Below are positions 7,158 to 15,752 of a DNA stretch of 32,539 bases, in pieces. The stretch covers positions 903,372 to 935,910 of the forward strand of contig CP070765.1 in assembly GCA_020345645.1 (NCBI GenBank). The letters run 5' to 3'. Position 1 is the first letter of the stretch, and each line of letters opens with the position of its first letter. Source of the DNA: Candidatus Bathyarchaeota archaeon (GTDB taxonomy: Archaea; Thermoproteota; Bathyarchaeia; Bathyarchaeales; SOJC01). The notes beneath the pieces were generated by a model, which searched no databases, was not told the origin of the DNA, and was given only the letters and a program-made list of their open reading frames with translations. Position numbers and translations under genes: made by a program.

Positions 7158-10100
7158 TTAACCAGCATTATTTTCGAAGACTTGGTCTTTCTTAGGAGAT
7201 AACTCGGTTTCTAGATATTGTTGGTTGTACAACTTCTCTACCTTCAGGACTCTCTCGGGTCCATCTACCCCTTCTCTTTCCAAAATAGTGATTTCTCCGT
7301 CAAACAATCCTAGAATACCTTGTACTTCTTCTGAAGAATGCATGTGCGGATTCATTACTGCAAGAGTCGTGAAACCCTTTGATTTGAGCTCTGGAATTAA
7401 CGAGTTCAGCCATCTTCGGGTATTCACTATTTTATGTTGAAGAAGTACATCTGAGACAATTTCGATGCAAGCTCTTCTCGGACCTTCGTCTTGTGTCAAC
7501 CTGCGAAAGGTAGAAGTCAATGCGATATTAATGCTAGTGAGGTTGTCCACGCCTTTCAGCCTAATTACGTTTGATGGAGCTTTCAATAAAGCAGCTTGAG
7601 GGTTGCATAAGAAAAGGAAAAAGGTTGATTGGAAACCTTCTGCGAGGTCTTCCATCCCCATCTTCGTACTCACATAGAAGGTTGTTTGCCCTTCCTTGAC
7701 TCCCACCTCCATGAACCTCTTTACCAACTGATCTCTTTCGTTGCATGAGATCGACGTCAATATTACTGAATAGTGCTCAGGTATTCCACCTAAGAGGATG
7801 CTGTCCAGCTTTTGTGAACCTGTACTAATTCGACTTGGGAGACGGACTTCTTCGATACGGATTGAAGCCACGTCGAGTTCTGAAGTCATCTGCTGACCTC
7901 TTTCGTTCAGATAGACTAACTGTGGTCTTAAGTTGAAAACACCTTCTTGGAACGTCCTTAGTATTAAGGCCATCTCTTCAGTCTCGAGTGGGGCAAGGCG
8001 TTTCCCCTTGATCCCTAGATTCACGTCTTCAGCCATACAAAAACTCGGAGCCTTGACGAGACTAACTCCTTCTGGTAGAAACTCTTTGACTCTTGTTAAG
8101 AGAACCGCTTCCTTACCGACGTTTGAGATCTGGAGTATTATTTCAAAATCTTCTCCCATTTTTCCTTTTTCATGCTGAAATTTCAAACTGGCTTGAACAC
8201 TTGCTTTCTCAAACTTCTCCAGACCTACGGCGGTTTCTTCACGTGTTGTAGGCGTGATAAACCCTGCGGTTGAAGACGCAATACTTGGGGCGTGAAGAAC
8301 TTCGCTCAGTGAAGTTGCGAGTTCCCTTTCTTCTTTAACAGTTTCGAGAAGTTTCTTTACCTGTTCACTTTTCTCGGGATGATTCGCTTCTAAGAAAGAT
8401 CTCTGTGAGATCTGTAGCACTTTCTCTGCCATAAGAAAATACCGTGCACGTTTGTTTGGATCAACCTCCTTCTTCCCCGTGTCCATATACACGTAGGCGT
8501 CGAATAGTCTCTGAGTACCTTTTGCGTATGCTGACGCCGCAGTGAACTCTGCCCGTGAGTAATAGTTTGCTGCGTTCTCTAGGTGTTGTATCGCAGCTAG
8601 GTACAGGGCGGTGTCTCTGGTGTTGGCGAATGCTGTCCCGGACTTCAGGGCTTTACAGTAGCTACAATTCGCTAGTGCTAACAAACTTGTTTGTTCGTCG
8701 ATAGCGTAGTCTTTCGCTTGCTCAAATAGTTCTGCTGCTTCTCCAAACTTGGATGAAGACTCCTTCGCCTCTGCTTCCATCATTTTTTGCCAGGCTTGGC
8801 AGAGAATGATTATCGGTTTCAGCTCTTCCTGCATCTTACTTGATCCTGAAGAAGCTGCTTCTTGGAAGGTGCTTGCAGCAAGTTCGTATTTCTCAGAACT
8901 TGACGCATGCTCTCCTTGTCTATCGAGAATACGAGCTTCTTCTAGGTAGATTCTTCCTATGCAGTACTGCTTTCTCGAATTGGAGACCTGTGCTAAGGTG
9001 GTTATGAGTCGACCTTCATCATTATCTGTTGAAATTTGGCGTCTTCGTTTTCCTAATCTAAGTTGGAGTCTTCTTTCTGTTTCTGAAAACAAGTCTGCCG
9101 CGTTTTGAAAATTGTGTATCGCTTCGGGACTTAGTTCGCTTCTACTCACGTCTTCAGCGAGTTCTAACTGAGCCCAAGCTCGGTAGTTGGGAGCAAGAAA
9201 TTTCCAAGTGTTCGTCGACTCATGGAGATCTGCAGCTCTCTCGTAGTTTTTCTTAGCCTCGTCAAATTCAAGTCTTGTATGACTGTGTCTTGCATTCTCG
9301 ATTTCATACCAGGCTTCCATGTAACGTGCATGTTCGCTATAGAACTCTTGAAGTTGCGGGATTTTCTTTGCTGAAGACTGATATGCTTCTGCGGCATTCA
9401 TGAAATGAGTCGCGGCCATCTGGTGATTTCCGATTTCTTCGTATCTACTGGCGATTTTCCATTGCACTTCAGCTGCTCGAGTTGGCATGTTTGCGTTGAG
9501 GAAGTTTTTTGCAGCCTTCTCATAGACATTGACCTCTTTTTTTAGGGCACTTTCCTCCCCTGTAGCTTCGTAATACTCATTGAGTACCTTACCGAGTTGT
9601 TCCTCGAAGTTGCCAACTGCTGCAACTCGAGGGAGCATTTCAGGATTTGCATGGATGTCCCTTTCTGTCATAGTGATCCCCTTCTCCATGTCTAATATTG
9701 CGGTTTTTAGAAGGGGCTCTTGGTTAACTCCTCCTGTGTGAACTCGAGCTAACTCTGCCTTAACTACCCCTTCGTAATATTTTCCGACCCCTTGGGGCCA
9801 AGACTCGAAATGGAACGCTTTGTTAACGATATCGTTGTATCGTTTTCTATGAATTAATGCTTCTTCGACTAGTTTCTTTCTTTCATCGTTAGTTGTCTTC
9901 CACTCTGAGTATGAATGGAGGGCTTTACTGAGGGCGTGAAGTGTAGAACCTAATGCGTCTGGTGAACCTGAACGCTTGGCATGTTCTAAGCCTTTTCGTC
10001 CAAGGTTCACAGCCTTCTCTAGTAAGGCTTCTTTTTCTTCTTGACTTGCATCTGTGATTTTTGATAGGTTGGAGTAACTTTCGGCGTAGAAAAGATATGT

Positions 10101-11111
10101 TTCGGCTATATAGAAATCCTGTGAGACGAGTTCTAATCGCCTTATTGCTTCCTTTGCTCCCTCAATCGCTTTCTCGTGTCCCTCTCTTCTCTTGTCTGGA
10201 TCTCCTTCTCGGAGTGCCATCCAGTTTGTGGCAAACGCTAGAAGATAATTGGCGACTCCTATTAAGTAGTTATCTCTGGTGAGAATGCTGTTCTTCAGCA
10301 TCACAGTAGCATGTTCAATCGCAGACTCGACGTCTCCTTTGAAAATGAGTGTGCTATAAGCTGCTGCCCATCTTGACATCGCACTATGGTAAGGTCTCTG
10401 CGTAGTTTCACAAAGTTCGAGTGCCTTATCCACATAATTTAGCGTTTTTTCTATTAACATCTCTCGGGTTTCTTCGTCACCGAGTAGATTGGCAATATAT
10501 GCACTGTAGTGGCCGGCTATGAAGTAGGTACGTAATATGCTGTCTTGTTGACCGGTCTTTGTAAAAACATCTAACGCCTTTTCAGTCAGACCTGCTCCTT
10601 CTTCACCGATAATCTCCTGCTCCTTCCAATCCTCTGCGGTATAAAGCGACTCCAATAGGTAGGTCAACATATCGAGAATTAACCTTCCATAGGCACTTTG
10701 GTTCTCACCCTTAATGCAGGCTGAAAGACCTTTCTTGACGTAGGATATACAACTCTTGAGACGCTTTCTTTTTTCTTCGGGATCGGAAGGTAGCCAGGAC
10801 TTCATATAATGAGCTAGAGCATCGCATCGACTGCCTTTGCATCTCCCTATGGAGCCATTGGCTTTTTCGAATAGTCGAGCAGCATCCGCGTAACTCTCTG
10901 ACGCTTTCAACCTAAGGTTCTTGAATCTGCTTTTTGTGGTTGCTTGGGTTGAGGCACGACTGTAACAAAATCCTATTCTCTCTACTATTTCCGCCTTAGC
11001 GGCATTTGATGAGTGCTGAGACTGAAGTAGCTTCTCATAGCTCTTGGCTGCTTCCATCCACTTGAACTCTTTTTCAAGTGCCCCGATTTTCCCTTGTAGA
11101 ACCTCAGTCAT
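7158..11111 (-). CDS. Giant TPR-rich protein with C-terminal beta domain and P-loop-less KaiC/RecA-like domain
   Basis: The 1317-residue protein has no signal peptide or membrane segment. Residues about 1-940 are almost wholly helical, with recurrent TPR-like pairs such as AAKSYEKLL, AADLFSETERR and YELAASTFQEAA. Residues about 970-1085 form a predicted beta-sandwich (EIILQISNVGKEAVLLTRV). Residues about 1095-1310 look like a KaiC/RAD55 core: STGSQKLDSILLGGIPEHY precedes the place where GGPGTGKT should be, but the sequence there is LTSISCNERDQL, so ATP binding is doubtful. The same beta plus KaiC-like pair ends the winged-helix protein at 20632-21987 (shared: TSISC, CNPQA, LKGV-x-NLT, GEITI). 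I infer a signalling scaffold; function unknown. ATG 11111 has no clear Shine-Dalgarno. Confidence 0.8.
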   Translation of the reverse strand: MTEVLQGKIGALEKEFKWMEAAKSYEKLLQSQHSSNAAKAEIVERIGFCYSRASTQATTKSRFKNLRLKASESYADAARLFEKANGSIGRCKGSRCDALAHYMKSWLPSDPEEKRKRLKSCISYVKKGLSACIKGENQSAYGRLILDMLTYLLESLYTAEDWKEQEIIGEEGAGLTEKALDVFTKTGQQDSILRTYFIAGHYSAYIANLLGDEETREMLIEKTLNYVDKALELCETTQRPYHSAMSRWAAAYSTLIFKGDVESAIEHATVMLKNSILTRDNYLIGVANYLLAFATNWMALREGDPDKRREGHEKAIEGAKEAIRRLELVSQDFYIAETYLFYAESYSNLSKITDASQEEKEALLEKAVNLGRKGLEHAKRSGSPDALGSTLHALSKALHSYSEWKTTNDERKKLVEEALIHRKRYNDIVNKAFHFESWPQGVGKYYEGVVKAELARVHTGGVNQEPLLKTAILDMEKGITMTERDIHANPEMLPRVAAVGNFEEQLGKVLNEYYEATGEESALKKEVNVYEKAAKNFLNANMPTRAAEVQWKIASRYEEIGNHQMAATHFMNAAEAYQSSAKKIPQLQEFYSEHARYMEAWYEIENARHSHTRLEFDEAKKNYERAADLHESTNTWKFLAPNYRAWAQLELAEDVSRSELSPEAIHNFQNAADLFSETERRLQLRLGKRRRQISTDNDEGRLITTLAQVSNSRKQYCIGRIYLEEARILDRQGEHASSSEKYELAASTFQEAASSGSSKMQEELKPIIILCQAWQKMMEAEAKESSSKFGEAAELFEQAKDYAIDEQTSLLALANCSYCKALKSGTAFANTRDTALYLAAIQHLENAANYYSRAEFTAASAYAKGTQRLFDAYVYMDTGKKEVDPNKRARYFLMAEKVLQISQRSFLEANHPEKSEQVKKLLETVKEERELATSLSEVLHAPSIASSTAGFITPTTREETAVGLEKFEKASVQASLKFQHEKGKMGEDFEIILQISNVGKEAVLLTRVKEFLPEGVSLVKAPSFCMAEDVNLGIKGKRLAPLETEEMALILRTFQEGVFNLRPQLVYLNERGQQMTSELDVASIRIEEVRLPSRISTGSQKLDSILLGGIPEHYSVILTSISCNERDQLVKRFMEVGVKEGQTTFYVSTKMGMEDLAEGFQSTFFLFLCNPQAALLKAPSNVIRLKGVDNLTSINIALTSTFRRLTQDEGPRRACIEIVSDVLLQHKIVNTRRWLNSLIPELKSKGFTTLAVMNPHMHSSEEVQGILGLFDGEITILEREGVDGPERVLKVEKLYNQQYLETELSPKKDQVFENNAG

Positions 11112-11256
11112 TGGGGATGCAGCCTTCTCGTGCCCATTTACCGGTTACGCTTTCCACTATGAAACAGTTTCGTATTCTGAATTACTTGTATTTTATTGGG
11201 TCGTTGTAATGGTTTCTGTGAATGATTATCTCGGGTGAGTTACACTAGAAACAATC

Positions 11257-11266
11257 TTTATCTATA
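11257..11266 (+). promoter_or_regulatory. TATA box of tRNA-Leu
   Basis: TTTATCTATA is centred about 60 nt before the tRNA, so the precursor should carry a 5' leader of about 30 nt. That leader contains a small hairpin, CTCAG/CTGAG (11294-11308). Confidence 0.4.
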
Positions 11267-11320
11267 CAACGTCAGTAGACCCTAATCAGGTTCTCAGTCG
11301 TGCTGAGTCGGAATAATGAG

Positions 11321-11405
11321 CAGGGGTTCCCAAGCTAGGTCAAAGGGGTGAGGTTCAGGTCCTCATGGTGTAGGCCTTCGTGGGTTCAAATCCCACCCCC
11401 TGCAC
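11321..11405 (+). tRNA. tRNA-Leu (anticodon CAG)
   Basis: Acceptor arms GCAGGGG (11321-11327) and CCCCTGC (11398-11404) pair fully, with discriminator A at 11405. The anticodon arm is TGAGG-TTCAGGT-CCTCA, giving CAG, which reads CTG codons. A long variable arm, typical of class II tRNA-Leu, precedes the T arm GTGGG-TTCAAAT-CCCAC. Length is 85 nt; the 3' CCA is not encoded and I see no intron. Confidence 0.95.
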
Positions 11406-11454
11406 TTATATGCATACATGTACTGAATTCAATAAACACTCTTCTACCATGAAG

Positions 11455-11503
11455 GGAAAAAAGAAAAGGAAAAAGAGATTGGTGAGGGTTCTAATCCCTC
11501 GCC
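11455..11503 (-). terminator. Stem-loop plus pyrimidine tract after the membrane protein gene
   Basis: An 8-bp stem with one wobble position (11481-11503) overlaps the stop codon. On the minus strand it is followed by a run of about 24 pyrimidines rich in T (11455-11478), as expected for an intrinsic-type stop. Confidence 0.45.
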
Positions 11504-11895
11504 ATAGCTAGGACACTTTTTATAGCAATTATGACTGCGGCAGGTGCAGCGAAAGCCACAATATAGCTGGTAATTGCTGTGGCCCAATAGTATAATAGTT
11601 CTAGTGCTCCGATTCGGCTCAATGGAGCCCAGACATCCCCTATGCCTGCAACCATCAACGCTATTGTAGCTATGAGAAATGGCGTGATTTCTCGTGTAGT
11701 TATACTTCCAGCAATCCCAATGATGATTCCTAGGATTAACATAATTAGTGTAACCCAGCCATCGGCATCCCGTACTCCTGCATCCGCCCAGTGCGTATCT
11801 GCAGCGTACGCCATGTAACCTACGGCGAGTCCAGCAACAATTGCTATCACAAGGAAGGCAATGTAGGCCCATCTCGCTATTTCTTCGGTTTCCAT
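11491..11895 (-). CDS. Small four-helix membrane protein of unknown function
   Basis: This 134-residue protein has four predicted membrane helices, about 9-29, 46-64, 70-86 and 104-127. Charged residues sit only in the short ends and loops (METEEIAR, DTHWADAGVRDADG, TTREIT). I do not recognise a family, and no catalytic or transport motif is visible. The start is ATG 11895, about 13 nt after the transcript start predicted from CTTATAAA at 11931-11938; there is no Shine-Dalgarno. It is monocistronic, divergent from the CBS-pair gene, and ends in a terminator-like hairpin. A shifted frame on the same strand also stays open but gives a Cys/His/Tyr-rich nonsense protein. Confidence 0.7.
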   Translation of the reverse strand: METEEIARWAYIAFLVIAIVAGLAVGYMAYAADTHWADAGVRDADGWVTLIMLILGIIIGIAGSITTREITPFLIATIALMVAGIGDVWAPLSRIGALELLYYWATAITSYIVAFAAPAAVIIAIKSVLAMARD

Positions 11896-11930
11896 TACAA
11901 ACCCAAAGTTCTAGTAATCTGAAGATACAT

Positions 11931-11938
11931 TTTATAAG
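11931..11938 (-). promoter_or_regulatory. TATA box of the four-helix membrane protein gene
   Basis: The minus strand reads CTTATAAA, centred about 40 nt before the ATG, implying a leader near 13 nt. Confidence 0.5.
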
Positions 11939-12024
11939 TCTTGTGCAAGATAGAAAAACACAAGCCCTTTTTTTAAGCGGATTTTAAGAAATTGCCCCAA
12001 TATTCCGTTTATTGTGGGATAAAG

Positions 12025-12045
12025 GCGATAAAAAAGCTTAATCGC
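12025..12045 (+). promoter_or_regulatory. Promoter of the CBS-pair gene, TATA box flanked by GCGAT/ATCGC
   Basis: The A-rich GATAAAAAAGC (12027-12037) is the likely TATA box, predicting a start about 25 nt before ATG 12084. It is flanked by the arms GCGAT (12025-12029) and ATCGC (12041-12045), which could be a regulator site but are short enough to be chance. Confidence 0.4.
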
Positions 12046-12083
12046 TTCGGTTGGTAGTATAGTAGAAAACGGACTGTGTAGAA

Positions 12084-12509
12084 ATGGCTGGGATAGTTTC
12101 AGTCAGAGACATCATGTCGAAAGCGGTCAAGGTGGTAAGACCCGATACTTCCATGAAAGAGGTAGTTGCCACAATGAATAAATTCAGCATCGGTTCCATA
12201 GTCGTAGTTCAGTCAGAGCGTCCTGTAGGCATTATCACCGAACGTGACATACTCAGAAGACTCGTTGAACCGTGCCTTGCGCCTGAGACGCTACGTGCCC
12301 GAGAAGTCATGACAAGTCCGGTGATATCAATCTCGGAGACTGCTAGCATCGATGAAGCTGCACAACTAATGACCAAGAAAAGAATCAAGCGACTACTTGT
12401 AGTTAATAACGGACGACTAGTAGGAATCTTAACATACACAGACATCGTAACTCAGGTTCCAAAAATGCTAGTAATACTCGAAGAACTGGTAAGACCCCAA
12501 CACCGTTGA
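12084..12509 (+). CDS. CBS-domain-pair protein
   Basis: This 141-residue protein is made of two CBS domains (about 7-62 and 72-128). Each shows the repeated pattern: VRDIMSKAVKVVRPDTSM / GIITERDIL in the first and VMTSPVISISETASIDEAA / GILTYTDIV in the second. Such Bateman modules bind adenosyl ligands (AMP, ATP, SAM) and act as sensors, usually on a partner. There is no fused enzyme or DNA-binding domain here, so the partner is unknown. It lies 83 nt upstream of the E1/E2 operon on the same strand; the TATA box between them suggests separate transcription. No Shine-Dalgarno is visible. Confidence 0.9.
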   Translation: MAGIVSVRDIMSKAVKVVRPDTSMKEVVATMNKFSIGSIVVVQSERPVGIITERDILRRLVEPCLAPETLRAREVMTSPVISISETASIDEAAQLMTKKRIKRLLVVNNGRLVGILTYTDIVTQVPKMLVILEELVRPQHR

Positions 12510-12540
12510 ACGATCTGCTCAGGAACCGCCTCTGAAGATG

Positions 12541-12550
12541 CTTTATAAGC
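12541..12550 (+). promoter_or_regulatory. TATA box of the E1/E2 dehydrogenase operon
   Basis: CTTTATAAGC matches the archaeal consensus well. The predicted start is near 12571, inside the spacer of the inverted repeat 12557-12588. Confidence 0.6.
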
Positions 12551-12556
12551 CAAATA

Positions 12557-12588
12557 CCATTCCTCTTCAAAGCACCTGAGAGGAATGG
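12557..12588. promoter_or_regulatory. Operator-like perfect inverted repeat at the E1/E2 operon start
   Basis: The arms CCATTCCTCT (12557-12566) and AGAGGAATGG (12579-12588) are exact reverse complements with a 12-bp spacer. Arm centres are 22 bp apart, about two helical turns, as for a dimeric regulator. The repeat starts 6 bp after the TATA box and straddles the expected transcript start, so bound protein should block transcription. The right arm also supplies the likely ribosome site (AGAGGA). Confidence 0.55.
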
Positions 12589-12592
12589 AACC

Positions 12593-13573
12593 ATGGGAAA
12601 TCCACACTTAGATCCTGACAGGTTGCTTGAATTACACGAGAAAATGCTAATTATCCGCGTCTTTGAGGAACGTGTCTTTGAGATATATGGACAGAACCTC
12701 GTACCCGGTACCATCCATCTATACGCTGGGGAAGAAGCAGTCGCAGTTGGCGTCTGTTCCCATCTGCATGATGACGACTATCTAGTAAGTACTCACAGAG
12801 GGCACGGTCACTGTATCGCCAAAGGTGCTAGATTAGATAGGACGATGGCTGAGATCCTCGGAAAGAAAGATGGTTATTGCAAGGGGAAAGGGGGCTCCAT
12901 GCACATAGCAGACTTCAGTAAAGGAATGTTAGGCGCCACCGCCGTTGTAGGTGCAGGTATCCCAATCGCCACTGGTGCTGGGCTTTCAATAAAACTAAGA
13001 GGAACCAAACAGGTAGCTGCTTGCTTCTTCGGTGATGGAGCCTCAAATCAAGGAACGTTTCATGAGGGGATAAATCTGGCAGCAATTTGGCGACTACCTG
13101 TACTCTTCATCTGCGAAAACAACCTTTACGCGATGGGTACACGTCAAAGTCAAGCCATGATCGTAGCCGACATTGCAGAAAGAGCACATGCCTATGGAAT
13201 CCCCGGGGTTTCAGTCAACGGAAATGACGTCCTAGAGGTTTACCGGGTAACTGAAGAAGCGGTCGCACGTGCCCGAGAAGGAGGAGGTCCCACGCTCATC
13301 GAGTGTAAAACCTATCGACGAATGGGTCACTCTCGAATGGACCCAGCTCATTACCGACCGAAAGACGAAGTCGATGAATGGTTCAGAAACGATCCTATTC
13401 GCAGATCAGAGAAAGAGCTCTTACGAAGAGGAATCTCGTCAGCTGAACTGGCTAATATCAAAGCAAGAGTTTCCAAAGCAGTCGACGATGCAACCGAATT
13501 TGCCCTCAACAGTCCATTTCCGAACGTAAAGGAAGCGTATGAAGGCGTCTACGCTAGGAAGGAGCGTGAATAG
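12593..13573 (+). CDS. Thiamine-dependent 2-oxoacid/acetoin dehydrogenase E1 alpha subunit
   Basis: This 326-residue E1 alpha decarboxylates or cleaves its substrate with thiamine diphosphate and passes the acyl group to lipoyl-E2. The ThDP/Mg motif runs from GDGASNQGTFHEGINLAAIW (Gly near 147) to ENNLYAMGT (near 177). Near the N-terminus, HLYAGEEAVAVGVC and STHRGHGHCIAKG, then KGKGGSMHIADFSKGMLGA, are strongly like bacterial acetoin dehydrogenase AcoA, though ENN-x-YAMGT is also common in pyruvate dehydrogenases. The substrate is therefore open. The start is ATG 12593 after AGAGGA. The stop TAG directly abuts the GTG of E1 beta. Confidence 0.93.
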   Translation: MGNPHLDPDRLLELHEKMLIIRVFEERVFEIYGQNLVPGTIHLYAGEEAVAVGVCSHLHDDDYLVSTHRGHGHCIAKGARLDRTMAEILGKKDGYCKGKGGSMHIADFSKGMLGATAVVGAGIPIATGAGLSIKLRGTKQVAACFFGDGASNQGTFHEGINLAAIWRLPVLFICENNLYAMGTRQSQAMIVADIAERAHAYGIPGVSVNGNDVLEVYRVTEEAVARAREGGGPTLIECKTYRRMGHSRMDPAHYRPKDEVDEWFRNDPIRRSEKELLRRGISSAELANIKARVSKAVDDATEFALNSPFPNVKEAYEGVYARKERE

Positions 13574-14548
13574 GTGAAGGAAGTAACGTACCGAGACGCG
13601 CTTCGTGAAGCCCTAGTAGAAGAAATGCAAAGAGACGAATCTGTTTTCATCTTAGGAGAAGACGTGGGTCGCTATTGGGAAGGGGCCTTCAAAGTCACCA
13701 AAGGTCTTGCTGAAATATTTGGCGAAGAAAGAGTGCGGGATACACCGATCAGCGAATCCGCCATCATAGGTGCTGCAGTTGGTGCCGCAATCACTGGTAT
13801 GCGGCCTATTGCAGAGATCATGTTTGGCGACTTGACAACCCTCGCCATGGATCAAATCGTCAATCAAGCAGCAAAAATCCACTACATGTTCGGTGGACAA
13901 GCAAGTGTGCCCTTAGTGATAAGGACACCATTTGGCGGGGGTGTCAACATCGCCGCCCACCACTCCCAAAGTTTGGAAGCATGGTTTATGCATGCCCCCG
14001 GGCTACTCGTGGTCGCACCTTCAACTCCATACGATGCCAAAGGATTGCTCAAGACAGCCATAAGGGATGATAACCCCGTGTTTTTCTGCGAACATAAACT
14101 CCTATATCCCATCAAGGGAGCGATCCCTGAGGAGACCTATACTGTCCCACTTGGCTCAGCTCGAGTTGTAAGGGAGGGTGCTGACATAACAATAATCGCG
14201 ACGATGCTTATGGTCCACGAAGCCGTAAACGCAGCCGATGCACTTGAGAAGGAAGGTGTGAGTGCTGAGGTTCTTGATCCTCGTACACTTATTCCATTAG
14301 ATACTGATGCGATAGTCACCTCTGTTAAGAAAACAGGACGGGCAGTTGTCGTGTGCGAAGGCTGTAAAACCGCTGGAGTTGGTGCTGAGATCGTCGCAGT
14401 GATTGCTGAAGAGGCAATAGACTACCTTGATGCTCCTTTAACGCGAGTGGCAACGCCAGACACGCCTATTCCCTTCAGTCCACCGCTTGAGAAAGAAGTT
14501 CTACCCAACAGGGACACCATAATTAAGGCTGTACGTACTATAACGTGA
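13574..14548 (+). CDS. Thiamine-dependent 2-oxoacid/acetoin dehydrogenase E1 beta subunit
   Basis: This 324-residue partner of the preceding gene forms the alpha2beta2 E1. Typical beta features are VTYRDALREALVEEM at the start, ILGEDVGRYWEGAFKVTKGL (conserved Glu of the ThDP site), DTPISESAIIGAAVGAA, IRTPFGGGVNIAAHHSQSLEAW with the conserved histidines, and a C-terminal transketolase domain (DADITI-like ADITIIATM, EVLDPRTLIPLD). Length and ends are normal. The start is GTG 13574 immediately after the E1 alpha stop, with AAGGAG 9 nt upstream inside the end of E1 alpha. The substrate is unresolved, as for E1 alpha. Confidence 0.94.
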   Translation: MKEVTYRDALREALVEEMQRDESVFILGEDVGRYWEGAFKVTKGLAEIFGEERVRDTPISESAIIGAAVGAAITGMRPIAEIMFGDLTTLAMDQIVNQAAKIHYMFGGQASVPLVIRTPFGGGVNIAAHHSQSLEAWFMHAPGLLVVAPSTPYDAKGLLKTAIRDDNPVFFCEHKLLYPIKGAIPEETYTVPLGSARVVREGADITIIATMLMVHEAVNAADALEKEGVSAEVLDPRTLIPLDTDAIVTSVKKTGRAVVVCEGCKTAGVGAEIVAVIAEEAIDYLDAPLTRVATPDTPIPFSPPLEKEVLPNRDTIIKAVRTIT

Positions 14549-14560
14549 GGGGGAGTTGAT

Positions 14561-15685
14561 TTGCCAACTGAGATTCAGATGCCTCGACTCAGCTTGACAA
14601 TGAAGACAGGCAGCGTTGTCCAATGGCTGAAGAAAGAAGGTGAACTCGTGAAGAAAGGTGAACCTGTTGTTGAGGTTTTATCGGAGAAAGTCACCTGCGA
14701 TGTTGAGGCACCTGCAGAGGGCGTACTTCGACGAATCCTTGCTGAAGAGGGGATGGAGATCCCTGTAGGGCAAGCGATCGCTATTATCGGAAAACCTGGC
14801 GAAGGAATTCCCGATGAACCAGTTGACCTTCCCAAACCTGCACCGCTCGTAATGGAACAAGCAGTGGACGCAACCGACCACTCAAAAAAGATTGTTCGTG
14901 CTTCGCCTGCTGCACGAAGGCTAGTGAAAGAACATAATCTAGATTTGACTGAGATACTAGGTTCTGGACCAGATGGACGCGTCGTTGAAGAAGATGTGAA
15001 ACGACACATAGCCCAGATGGCTCAAACCAGCCCTCGAGTCAAGCAAGTTATTCCATTGAAGGGCATTAGAAAAGTAACAGCGGAACGCGTCGCATCCAGC
15101 TTTCAAACTGCTCCTCACAGTTTCCTAGTGATGGATGTGGATATGACTAAGGCATTGGAGAAAAGAGAAGAAAGCGGTTTTTCCTATACGGCGATCGTAG
15201 TTCATTCGGTAGCCAAGGCCTTACGAGAGCATCCGCAGGTCAATTCTGCATTACTACGCGACATGATTCAGGTTTACGAGGATGTCAATGTTGGTGTTGC
15301 GATGTCAACAGATAGAGGGCTTCTCGTCCCTGTTATACGAAATGCAGGTGAGAAGAGCCTTAGTGAGGTCTCTCAGGAACTAGAAGCACTGATTCAAAAA
15401 ACTCGAGAAGATCGCCTTTCGCAAGATGACGTTGTAGCTGGCACCTTCACAGTCACAAACTTAGGTATGTTTGATGTGGACATGTTCCTGCCAATCATCA
15501 ACCCTCCTGAAGCAGCAATTCTAGCTACTGGGCGAATCGTTCAGAAGCCCATATATCTTAAAGGAGTATTCACCGCCAAACCAGTTATGACACTCACTCT
15601 AGCCTACGATCATAGGATAATTGATGGTGCTCCTGCAGCAACATTTCTAAAACGAATAAAAGAAAACATTGAGAATCTTCAATAG
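14561..15685 (+). CDS. Lipoyl acyltransferase E2 of the 2-oxoacid/acetoin dehydrogenase complex
   Basis: This 374-residue protein takes the acyl group from E1 onto its lipoyl arm and moves it to CoA. It has one lipoyl domain (about 3-78; VLSEKVTCDVEAP with the lipoylated Lys43), an E3/E1-binding domain (about 110-147; RASPAARRLVKEHNLDL and GPDGRVVEEDVKRHI), and a catalytic domain (about 165-374) with the active-site DHRIIDG (His near 350). The start is TTG 14561, preceded by a strong purine site GAGGGGGAG ending 5 nt upstream. No lpd (E3) or lipoate ligase lies nearby; E3 must come from elsewhere. Confidence 0.94.
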   Translation: MPTEIQMPRLSLTMKTGSVVQWLKKEGELVKKGEPVVEVLSEKVTCDVEAPAEGVLRRILAEEGMEIPVGQAIAIIGKPGEGIPDEPVDLPKPAPLVMEQAVDATDHSKKIVRASPAARRLVKEHNLDLTEILGSGPDGRVVEEDVKRHIAQMAQTSPRVKQVIPLKGIRKVTAERVASSFQTAPHSFLVMDVDMTKALEKREESGFSYTAIVVHSVAKALREHPQVNSALLRDMIQVYEDVNVGVAMSTDRGLLVPVIRNAGEKSLSEVSQELEALIQKTREDRLSQDDVVAGTFTVTNLGMFDVDMFLPIINPPEAAILATGRIVQKPIYLKGVFTAKPVMTLTLAYDHRIIDGAPAATFLKRIKENIENLQ

Positions 15686-15710
15686 ACCCTGAATAGACAC
15701 GACGATTGGG

Positions 15711-15720
15711 CGTAAATAAA
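15711..15720 (+). promoter_or_regulatory. TATA box of the tandem dehydrogenase genes
   Basis: CGTAAATAAA is centred 37 nt before ATG 15753, giving a predicted leader of about 10 nt. The pair thus probably has its own promoter apart from the E1/E2 operon. Confidence 0.45.
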
Positions 15721-15752
15721 TTCTTTAATCAGATAGGGCCTCTCAAAACCAG

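Noticed and set aside
11044-11238. 64-codon plus-strand ORF across the start of the TPR gene
   Set aside because: It overlaps the TPR gene antisense and has no ribosome site or conserved motif.
11481-11503. GGGTTCTAATCCC stretch resembling a tRNA T arm
   Set aside because: No acceptor, D or anticodon arms surround it; it is the end of the membrane gene and a terminator-like stem.
11444-11872. 142-codon minus-strand ORF, Cys/His/Tyr/Arg-rich
   Set aside because: It is a frame-shifted reading of the four-helix membrane gene, whose own frame gives clean hydrophobic helices.
14575-15009. 144-codon minus-strand ORF rich in Ser and Thr
   Set aside because: It is antisense to the lipoyl and binding domains of E2, which carry the invariant motifs.
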